Origin: JAUZRW01 sp964549915
GTDB taxonomy: Bacteria > Chloroflexota > Anaerolineae > Aggregatilineales > Phototrophicaceae
Reading direction: 5' to 3'
Length of the DNA: 64,000 nt
NCBI GenBank assembly: GCA_964549915.1
Contig: CAZJWX010000001.1
Span: forward strand, 186,001 to 250,000
Shown here: one piece after another, positions 8,531 through 15,318 of the stretch
Layout: each line of letters opens with the position of its first letter
Position numbering within the stretch: position 1 is the stretch's first letter
The notes under the pieces: model-generated
Seen by the model: the letters and a program-made list of their open reading frames with translations, nothing else
Databases searched by the model: none
What the model was told of the DNA's origin: nothing
Program-made: the position numbers and the translations under genes

Positions 8531-9439
8531 TCATTCCGCGACCCAATGCCGCCATTGGTAGCGCAACACTTCTACAAATGCACGATGCGCATCGTCCAGC
8601 TCGCGCCCCTGATGCGCGATGACGACGGGTTCGCTGTAGAGCGTGGGCATATCGCTGATCTTCAACTGCACAAATTCGCCTGATTCGATGGGCGCACGCA
8701 CATAACTGCTCGGCAGAAAGGTCACGCCCTGGCCCATCATCACCAGACGGCGAGCCATCACCATTGGCACAGCGATCACCGCGCCGCCGCTGCCTTTGCG
8801 GGCGTGTTCTACCACTTCATCGACGAAGGCCGACATTTGCGGGAACATCGAGACTCGGAACATGGTGTGATCATAGAGGTCTTCCATGTGCAGCGGTTGG
8901 CGGGTGGCACGCGCCAGGGGGTGATCTGTGCCCACAATGGGCACGATTGGATCGCGAAAGCGCAGCAAATGACGCATGCTCGTGTCGAAGACCGGTGAAT
9001 AGACCATACCCAGCGTCAGGGCGTTGTCGCCGATCATCTGCACGATGGTCTGCTTGTCGCGCTCGCGGATGTTCAGGTCAACCGCCGGGTGCGACTTGCG
9101 GAAGCGCACCAGGGCATCGACCATGTAGCTCAAGAGCAGCGGCGTCGGCGCGCCCATCCGCACCTGACCACTGACTCCGGTGCGTACCTGGCGCACAGCT
9201 TCCAACCCGGCTTCGCGCAGCGATAGGATTCGCTGGGCATACGGCAGAAAGCGCTCACCCAGCGGAGTTAATACCAACTGCCGCCCCCGTCGGTCGAAGA
9301 GCTTGCCCTGAAGCTCCGTCTCCAGCAGGCTGATGCGCGTGCTGACGGCGGGCTGCGTCAATTGCAGGCTCTCCGCCGCCCTGGTGAAATTGCCTTCGCG
9401 GGCGACCCGCTCGAAGGCTTCTAGCTGCCCAATTTCCAT
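8531..9439 (-). CDS. LysR-family transcriptional regulator
   Basis: 302 aa from the ATG at 9439. A longer frame exists, but LysR proteins begin at the helix-turn-helix, as here: MEIGQLEAFERVAREGNFTRAAESL, then LTQPAVSTRISLLE. The substrate-binding domain (about residues 90-300) has the usual two-lobed periplasmic-binding pattern, with GMVYSPVF and GQGVTFLPSSYV. It presumably binds the short divergent region it shares with the methyltransferase gene and regulates itself and that gene. The effector is unknown. Confidence 0.9.
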   Translation of the reverse strand: MEIGQLEAFERVAREGNFTRAAESLQLTQPAVSTRISLLETELQGKLFDRRGRQLVLTPLGERFLPYAQRILSLREAGLEAVRQVRTGVSGQVRMGAPTPLLLSYMVDALVRFRKSHPAVDLNIRERDKQTIVQMIGDNALTLGMVYSPVFDTSMRHLLRFRDPIVPIVGTDHPLARATRQPLHMEDLYDHTMFRVSMFPQMSAFVDEVVEHARKGSGGAVIAVPMVMARRLVMMGQGVTFLPSSYVRAPIESGEFVQLKISDMPTLYSEPVVIAHQGRELDDAHRAFVEVLRYQWRHWVAE

Positions 9440-9496
9440 GATCCTGCGATAAATTCCTTTTATGGAAGGGTAAGATGGAATCAGCTTCTGTGATGG

Positions 9497-9525
9497 ATTG
9501 TACTGCGCTATGCTGTGGATGTCAG
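9497..9525 (-). promoter_or_regulatory. Promoter of the LysR gene, overlapping the divergent methyltransferase -10
   Basis: Read on the minus strand: CTGACA, 17-base spacer, TACAAT, about 50 bases before the LysR start. On the plus strand a TATGCT at 9509-9514 lies inside the same stretch, so binding at one promoter should hinder the other. Confidence 0.6.
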
Positions 9526-9571
9526 CGCGCGTGGGCATTTCTTGACGAATTTTTCACAGGAAGGCGAGGCC

Positions 9572-10366
9572 ATGTCCAACGATAGCAAGCAATTATCGCA
9601 GGAGCGCTTCAGTCGCTTTGCGGAAGCCTACATCAGCAGCCGCACCCACGCCCGGGGCGAAGACCTGGAACGACTGGTTGCCATCGCACAGCCACAGGCC
9701 GATTGGCAGGTGCTGGATGTCGCCACCGGAGGTGGGCACACGGCATTGAAATTCGCGCCCTTCGTTGCGCAGGTGACGGCGACCGATATCACCCCCCGGA
9801 TGCTGGCGAACGCTGCGGCATTCATACGTGGGCAGGGCATCGACAACGTCGTTTTCCAAACAATGGACGCTGAATCCCTGCAAATGGTGGAGGACACCGT
9901 CGATCTTGTGACGTGCCGCATTGCGCCGCATCACTTCCCGGATATAGGGCAATTCGTGCGCGAGGCAGCACGCGTGCTGAAACCCGGTGGCCTGCTCCTG
10001 GTGCAGGATCAGGTTGTGCCGGAGGAGACTGCGACAGCAGACGTTATCAACCGCTTCGAGAAATTGCGCGATCCCAGCCACAACCGAGCTTTCACGGAAA
10101 CGGAATGGATCGCCGTCTTGCAGTCTGCTGGATTAGCAGTTGAGCATACGGAGCAGCTCACCAAGCGGCATCATCTGCGTCAGTGGGCGGCGGTACAGGA
10201 GTGCACGCCGGAGACCGTCGATGAACTACAGCGCATTGTCAAAACGGCCTCGGCAGCCGTCCGCGAGTGGATGCAGCCGCAGGACTGGGAGACGAACGAT
10301 GCGACCTTCGTCAATCATCATCTGATCGTCGCGGGACGCAAAGCGCAACGCGCTGATCGCGCCTAA
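9572..10366 (+). CDS. Class I SAM-dependent methyltransferase (UbiE-like)
   Basis: 264 aa from the ATG at 9572, which has AGGAAGG 7 bases upstream. The SAM-binding motif I is VLDVATGGGHTALKFA (residues about 50-65), with motif II at VTATDITPRML and the post-motif region DLVTCRIAPHHF. The overall pattern is that of UbiE/COQ5-type and related small-molecule methyltransferases. The substrate is not evident; no quinone genes are adjacent. It is divergent from a LysR regulator, which probably controls it. Confidence 0.85.
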   Translation: MSNDSKQLSQERFSRFAEAYISSRTHARGEDLERLVAIAQPQADWQVLDVATGGGHTALKFAPFVAQVTATDITPRMLANAAAFIRGQGIDNVVFQTMDAESLQMVEDTVDLVTCRIAPHHFPDIGQFVREAARVLKPGGLLLVQDQVVPEETATADVINRFEKLRDPSHNRAFTETEWIAVLQSAGLAVEHTEQLTKRHHLRQWAAVQECTPETVDELQRIVKTASAAVREWMQPQDWETNDATFVNHHLIVAGRKAQRADRA

Positions 10367-10382
10367 CGCTGTACGCTGTATT

Positions 10383-10402
10383 ACGGTACAATCGAGTACC
10401 GT
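10383..10402. promoter_or_regulatory. Inverted repeat overlapping candidate -10 upstream of acnA
   Basis: ACGGTAC and GTACCGT form a perfect 7-bp dyad with a 6-base centre. A TACAAT at 10387-10392 sits inside it. It lies about 90 bases before the aconitase start and could be an operator, but no regulator is identified. Confidence 0.4.
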
Positions 10403-10492
10403 TTAACAGAGGGGATGTCCTGTATTTTCACAGGTTGTGTATTAATTTTCGCACCCGTAGATTTGTTTTTGTAGTCCAACGAGGGAAAGCAT

Positions 10493-13192
10493 ATGTCCAC
10501 ACATTTCGGTTCACGCGGTACCTTCGCCACCGGGAGCGGTGATGCGGTGATCTACCGCCTCAGCGCACTGGCAGACCAGGGCATCGGCAATATTGACCGC
10601 CTGCCTTTCAGCATCAAGATTCTGCTGGAAAATGCGCTGCGCAATCTCGATGGCAATCAGTTCAAGGACGAAGATGTCGTCAATATCGCTAACTGGAATC
10701 CCGATCAATACGAAGCCGTCGAAATTCCCTATCGCCCGGCGCGCGTGATCTTGCAGGATTTCACGGGCGTTCCGGCAGTGGTTGACCTCGCCGCACTGCG
10801 CAGCGCCATGCAGCGCCTCGGCGGTGATCCCGCGAAGATCAATCCGCGCGTCCCCGTCGATCTGGTGATTGACCACTCCGTGCAGGTGGATGTCTTTGGT
10901 CGCAGCGACGCGATTCTGCTCAACAGCCAGTTCGAGTTCGAACGCAATCGCGAACGCTACGAATTCCTGCACTGGGGTCAGAAAGCCTTCGACAGCTTCA
11001 AGGTCGTGCCACCTGCGACAGGCATTGTCCATCAAGTGAACCTCGAATACCTGGCCAGGGTCGTGCAGCTCTACGATGATCCGCAGGGCGGCAAAGTTGC
11101 GCTGCCGGATACGCTGGTCGGCACTGATAGCCATACCACGATGATCAACGGCCTGGGTGTCCTCGGCTGGGGTGTCGGTGGGATTGAAGCGGAAGCCGCG
11201 ATGCTCGGTCAGCCGATCTACATGCTGATGCCGCAGGTGGTGGGCTTCAAGCTCACGGGCAGCTTGCCGGAAGGCGCGACTGCCACCGACCTGGTGCTGA
11301 TCGTCACACAGATGCTGCGCGAACGCGGCGTCGTCGGTAAATTCGTCGAATTTTATGGCAGCGGCCTCAGCAGCATGACCCTGCCGGATCGGGCGACGCT
11401 GGCGAATATGGCACCTGAATATGGCGCGACGATGGGCTTCTTCCCGGTGGATGGCGAGGTTATCAGCTACCTGGAACGCACCGGGCGCGAGCCGGAACTC
11501 CTGGAATTGGTTGAGCGTTACACCAAGGAACAGGGCTTGTTCCGCACGGATGACACGCCTGATCCGGTCTTCAACGATACCCTGGAACTGGATCTGAGCA
11601 CGGTCGAGCCGAGCCTCGCCGGGCCGCTGCGTCCGCAAGATCGTGTGGAGCTGCGCAACATGAAGAACCGCTTCCGCGAAGTGCTGACTGCGCCGCAAGG
11701 TCCGCAGGGTTTCGCGCTGGACGAAGAGCAGTTGAACGCCAGGGGTACCTATAAGAACAACGGCGACACGATGGAACTGACGCACGGCGATGTCGTCATT
11801 GCGGCGATTACCTCCTGCACCAACACCAGCAACCCCTCCGTGATGGTCGGTGCGGGGCTGCTGGCGAAGAATGCCGTCGAGCGTGGTTTGCAGCGCAAGC
11901 CCTATGTGAAGACCAGCCTTGCCCCTGGTTCCAAGGTCGTCACCGAGTATCTGAACAAAGCGGGATTGACCCCCTACCTGGAAGACCTGGGCTTCCACAC
12001 CGTCGGCTATGGCTGCACGACTTGCATCGGCAACAGCGGCCCGCTGCCGGAACCCGTCTCGGCGGCAATCAAAGAAGGTGATCTGGTGGCGACTTCCGTC
12101 CTCAGCGGCAATCGCAACTTCGCCGGACGCATCGGCCCTGACGTTCGCGCCAACTTCCTGGCATCCCCGCCGCTGGTCGTCGCCTATGCGCTGGCGGGCA
12201 CGGTCGATATCGACTTCGATACCGACCCCATCGGGCAGGATTCCGCCGGAAACGATGTCTTCCTGCGTGACATCTGGCCTTCGCAGGAAGAGATTCTGGA
12301 TACGATCCAGAACAGCCTGAACGCGGATATGTTCAAAGAACAATACGGCAACGTCTACACGGGCAACCCGCAGTGGAACGAGATTCCCAGCACGGATGAA
12401 GCCGTCTACCAGTGGGACGAGGCCAGCACCTACATCCAGGAACCGCCCTTCTTCATCGACATGCCCGTTGAACCCGCTCCGGTGGAAGACATCCAGGGCG
12501 CGCGCGTGCTGGTACTCGGCGGGGACAGCATCACCACCGATCACATCTCGCCTGCGGGCAGCATCGCCAGCGATAGCCCCGCCGGGAAGTACCTGATTGA
12601 GAATGGTGTGGAGAAGCGCCTTTTCAACAGCTATGGTTCGCGGCGCGGCAATGATCGGGTGATGACGCGCGGCACCTTCGCCAACATCCGTCTGCGCAAC
12701 CTGCTGGTTCCCGGCAGCGAAGGCGGCGTTACGTATTACCTGCCAACGGGCGAAGAGATGGCGATCTACGATGCGGCGATGAAGTACAAAGAAGACGGCA
12801 CGCCGCTGATCGTTCTCGCGGGCAAGGATTACGGCATGGGTTCCAGCCGCGACTGGGCCGCCAAGGGGACGCTGCTGCTGGGTGTGCGTGCGGTCATCGC
12901 GGAAAGCTACGAGCGCATTCACCGCAGCAATCTGGTGATGATGGGCGTGCTGCCGCTGGTCTTCCAGGAAGGCGAAAGCTGGCAGTCGCTTGGTCTGACG
13001 GGGCATGAGCACTTCGACATCCCGGTGCCGGATGACCTGCACCCCTTCCAGAAGCTCGATGTGACCGCCACCGACGCCGACGGCAAGCAGACTACCTTCC
13101 AGGTCACTGTGCGCCTCGATAGCCCGGTGGAAGTTGAGTACTACAAGCACGGTGGCATTCTGCAATATGTCCTGCGCGACATGATGCAGTGA
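10493..13192 (+). CDS. acnA: Aconitate hydratase A
   Basis: 899 aa, full length for AcnA. It interconverts citrate and isocitrate in the TCA cycle using a [4Fe-4S] cluster. The cluster cysteines are visible in SCTNTSN (near residue 444) and CTTCIGNSG (near 509-512). Other signatures are GTDSHTTMINGLGVLGWGVGG and, in the swivel domain, the substrate Arg and Ser region (GNDRVMTRGTFANIRLRN and GKDYGMGSSRDWAAKG). The ribosome site GAGGGAAAG precedes the ATG. The gene is monocistronic, with a hairpin after it. A citrate synthase homologue lies about 31 kb away in this window. Confidence 0.97.
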   Translation: MSTHFGSRGTFATGSGDAVIYRLSALADQGIGNIDRLPFSIKILLENALRNLDGNQFKDEDVVNIANWNPDQYEAVEIPYRPARVILQDFTGVPAVVDLAALRSAMQRLGGDPAKINPRVPVDLVIDHSVQVDVFGRSDAILLNSQFEFERNRERYEFLHWGQKAFDSFKVVPPATGIVHQVNLEYLARVVQLYDDPQGGKVALPDTLVGTDSHTTMINGLGVLGWGVGGIEAEAAMLGQPIYMLMPQVVGFKLTGSLPEGATATDLVLIVTQMLRERGVVGKFVEFYGSGLSSMTLPDRATLANMAPEYGATMGFFPVDGEVISYLERTGREPELLELVERYTKEQGLFRTDDTPDPVFNDTLELDLSTVEPSLAGPLRPQDRVELRNMKNRFREVLTAPQGPQGFALDEEQLNARGTYKNNGDTMELTHGDVVIAAITSCTNTSNPSVMVGAGLLAKNAVERGLQRKPYVKTSLAPGSKVVTEYLNKAGLTPYLEDLGFHTVGYGCTTCIGNSGPLPEPVSAAIKEGDLVATSVLSGNRNFAGRIGPDVRANFLASPPLVVAYALAGTVDIDFDTDPIGQDSAGNDVFLRDIWPSQEEILDTIQNSLNADMFKEQYGNVYTGNPQWNEIPSTDEAVYQWDEASTYIQEPPFFIDMPVEPAPVEDIQGARVLVLGGDSITTDHISPAGSIASDSPAGKYLIENGVEKRLFNSYGSRRGNDRVMTRGTFANIRLRNLLVPGSEGGVTYYLPTGEEMAIYDAAMKYKEDGTPLIVLAGKDYGMGSSRDWAAKGTLLLGVRAVIAESYERIHRSNLVMMGVLPLVFQEGESWQSLGLTGHEHFDIPVPDDLHPFQKLDVTATDADGKQTTFQVTVRLDSPVEVEYYKHGGILQYVLRDMMQ

Positions 13193-13218
13193 GGGATCCG
13201 TCGTAGAGTTTCAACAAA

Positions 13219-13251
13219 GAAAGCGCTCACAGCAATGTGGGCGCTTCTTCG
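13219..13251 (+). terminator. Hairpin terminator after acnA
   Basis: AAGCGCTCACA and TGTGGGCGCTT form an 11-bp stem with one G-T pair around the loop GCAA. The downstream T content is modest (CTTCTTCG), and A-rich bases precede it, so it may act from both sides. Confidence 0.75.
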
Positions 13252-13270
13252 TTCGGGGTCTGTTGTGCGA

Positions 13271-13651
13271 TCATGCAGCAGTGGCGGGTGTTTGTTCTTC
13301 AGCCGGTTGTTGGATTGCCAGCACCACCAGCGCGACAAGCAACACCACCTGAATCACGCGCAGGGCGATACCCCAGGGTTCATAGGCCGGAACGCGCTGT
13401 GCCGCCATGCTGAAGTACATGGCGACGACGAAGACCTGGAAGGCCGCTCCCACGAGCCAGAGAATGCGGCGGTCGAACATCAGCAACAGAATGACACCCA
13501 GCGCATAAGCCAATCCGGCGAACACGCCGAAAATCTGGTCAGAGGCAACCGCGATCACCGAAATTGCCTCGAATCCGATCAAGAAGTAGATCACGGCAGT
13601 AATCGCGCAGAGCAAGGCCGCGAAGGTACGAAGCAGACGGCGCGTAGACAT
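13271..13651 (-). CDS. Small four-helix membrane protein, unknown function
   Basis: 126 aa. Four hydrophobic segments are visible (about residues 8-30, 38-60, 65-85 and 97-115), and the C-terminal tail is short, polar and Ala/Thr/Pro/Glu-rich. GGAGGAG lies 7 bases before the ATG, so translation is well supported. It converges on aconitase and shares the hairpin between them. I do not recognise the family. Confidence 0.7.
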   Translation of the reverse strand: MSTRRLLRTFAALLCAITAVIYFLIGFEAISVIAVASDQIFGVFAGLAYALGVILLLMFDRRILWLVGAAFQVFVVAMYFSMAAQRVPAYEPWGIALRVIQVVLLVALVVLAIQQPAEEQTPATAA

Positions 13652-13734
13652 GGTTTCTCCTCCGTTATGGGGCTTGTTATGGAGTCTTCAGACTCAGCAT
13701 ATGCGCAGTATGAAGCGGACGATAGTGTCGCGCA

Positions 13735-13857
13735 TCATGCCGGATTCGTTGAGTTTTGCGCCGTCGTGGTCAATTGGCTGAGCGCCTGCGGGTTCACCCC
13801 GTCAATGCAGCACCAGCAACTGCTGCAGGGCGTCTCGTTTGTCTCACGCTCGACCAT
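13735..13857 (-). CDS. Small cysteine-rich protein (40 aa), tentative
   Basis: A 40-codon ORF beginning MVERETNETPCSSCWCCIDG. The ribosome site GAGGGA lies 7 bases before the ATG, and TACAAT (13894-13899 on the minus strand) could be its -10. The four cysteines sit within seven residues (CSSCWCC), followed by a polar Gln/Thr/Asn/Ser tail. This could be a metal-binding micropeptide or a precursor peptide, but no maturation enzyme is adjacent. It lies in the 330-base gap between a small membrane protein and the divergent MFS gene. I treat only this end of a longer antisense frame as real. Confidence 0.4.
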   Translation of the reverse strand: MVERETNETPCSSCWCCIDGVNPQALSQLTTTAQNSTNPA

Positions 13858-13924
13858 TGTTTTCCCTCGTTCCTCACCTCGCCCCGCAGCGTGATTGTAT
13901 GACAGCAAAACCGAAATGGACTCA

Positions 13925-13953
13925 TTGCTTTGCGCACGGTTTCGCGCTATGGT
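13925..13953 (+). promoter_or_regulatory. Promoter of the MFS transporter gene
   Basis: TTGCTT, 17-base spacer, TATGGT, ending 30 bases before the ATG at 13984. Both hexamers match consensus in 4 of 6 positions. Confidence 0.5.
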
Positions 13954-13983
13954 GACGGGGCTATCACACAGGAAGGATGCGCC

Positions 13984-15222
13984 ATGTTCAATCGTGCGAC
14001 CAGCGTGCGCCTGACGAATACCATGTTCGTCACGCAGAGCTTTCAGACTGCTTCGCAAATCGCGATTTTCACGTTGTTGACTGTCGTCGCTGCCGACCTC
14101 AGCCAGCGGGAGAGCCTCGCCGGGTTGCCCGCCACGACAGCCACGCTCACGCAGTCCCTGATGGCGCTGCCGATGGGGATCCTCATGGGGCGACTGGGGC
14201 GGCGCTTCGGCCTGACCGTGAGCTACTCGGTCGGCTTGATGGGCGCGGTCCTGGGTATCTTCGCCATTGTGCAGGGGCAGTTCTGGCTGCTGCTGCTCAG
14301 TTCCGCCTGTATCGGTGCGGGGCGTTCCGGTGCGGATCAGAGCCGTTTTGCGGCGGGCGATCTGTTTCCAGAGGGCGAACGGGCGCGGATGATCGGGCGC
14401 GTGGTCTTCGCCGGGACGATTGGCGCGATCTTCGGTCCCTTGCTGGTCGGCCCTGGTGGCGAAATTGCGAGGGCTTTCGGGCTGGATGGCAACATTGGCC
14501 CCTGGTTGATTGCGACGGGCTTTTTCACGGTGGCGGCGCTCGTCACCGCGCTCACGCTGCGCCCTGAACCGATGGTGATCGCACGGGAGCTGGCGGGCGA
14601 AGAGAAGAAGAAAAGAAACGAAGAGGCCGGAAACCACCGTCCCATTCTGGAAATGCTGCGGTTGCCCGGGGTGCAGCTCGCCGTGCTCTCGATGCTCATC
14701 AGCCAGGCCGTGATGGTCACGTTGATGGTCATCACGCCCCTGCACATGGTGCACCACAATTACGGCAATGGGGACATTTCGCTGGTCATCAGCGCACATA
14801 CATTGGGCATGTTCGGTCTTTCGGCGCTGACGGGCCGCCTGATTGACCGCTTTGGCCCGATTCGGATGATGATCGCCGGGGCGCTGACGTTGATCGTCTC
14901 CGCGATTCTTTCGCCGCTTTCCACCGGAATGTTCTTCCTGGTGACGGGCTTATTCTTGCTGGGGCTGGGCTGGAACTTCGGCTACATCGCCGGATCATCG
15001 CTCCTCTCCGATGTACTGCAAGGGGAAGAACGCAGCCGGATGCAGGGCGCGAACGATATGCTGGTGGCAGGGGCGGCGGCCTTCGGCAGTCTCAGTTCAG
15101 GGCCGTTGTTCAGCGTGGGTGGATACGTCGCCGTTGCAGGTGTCGGATTGATCGTGACCGTGCTCTTCCTGTGGATCATCCGCCTGCTGGGGCAAGCGGT
15201 TCCCGCGCCGCAGAGCGCCTGA
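13984..15222 (+). CDS. MFS transporter (drug or metabolite exporter type)
   Basis: 412 aa from the ATG at 13984, which has AGGAAGGA 6 bases upstream. About twelve hydrophobic segments are visible, in two halves joined by a charged cytoplasmic loop near residue 210-220 (EEKKKRNEEAG). The motif GILMGRLGRRFG between helices 2 and 3 is the MFS loop signature, and its echo GRLIDRFGPIRMM appears in the second half. The substrate cannot be deduced. Confidence 0.85.
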   Translation: MFNRATSVRLTNTMFVTQSFQTASQIAIFTLLTVVAADLSQRESLAGLPATTATLTQSLMALPMGILMGRLGRRFGLTVSYSVGLMGAVLGIFAIVQGQFWLLLLSSACIGAGRSGADQSRFAAGDLFPEGERARMIGRVVFAGTIGAIFGPLLVGPGGEIARAFGLDGNIGPWLIATGFFTVAALVTALTLRPEPMVIARELAGEEKKKRNEEAGNHRPILEMLRLPGVQLAVLSMLISQAVMVTLMVITPLHMVHHNYGNGDISLVISAHTLGMFGLSALTGRLIDRFGPIRMMIAGALTLIVSAILSPLSTGMFFLVTGLFLLGLGWNFGYIAGSSLLSDVLQGEERSRMQGANDMLVAGAAAFGSLSSGPLFSVGGYVAVAGVGLIVTVLFLWIIRLLGQAVPAPQSA

Positions 15223-15273
15223 GCGACAAACTACGTTCTGCCGGAAAATCAACATTCTGCATGGCGATCTTCG

Positions 15274-15282
15274 TGGTATGCT
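15274..15282 (+). promoter_or_regulatory. Candidate extended -10 (TGGTATGCT) before comEC
   Basis: Same nonamer as at 1764-1772; 36 bases before the comEC ATG. No convincing -35. Confidence 0.35.
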
Positions 15283-15318
15283 TTACAGGGGTATGAGATC
15301 AACCTCGGATGAAGCGGA

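Noticed and set aside
10511..13165. An 884-codon open frame on the minus strand opposite aconitase
   Set aside because: It is an antisense shadow of a strongly conserved gene in GC-rich DNA; its composition (His/Arg/Gln-rich) is not protein-like and it has no family motif.
13858..14799. The upstream 314 codons of the minus-strand frame ending at 13735
   Set aside because: They overlap the MFS transporter gene and read as low-complexity Arg/His/Gln text. Only the last 40 codons, outside that gene and with a ribosome site, were kept.
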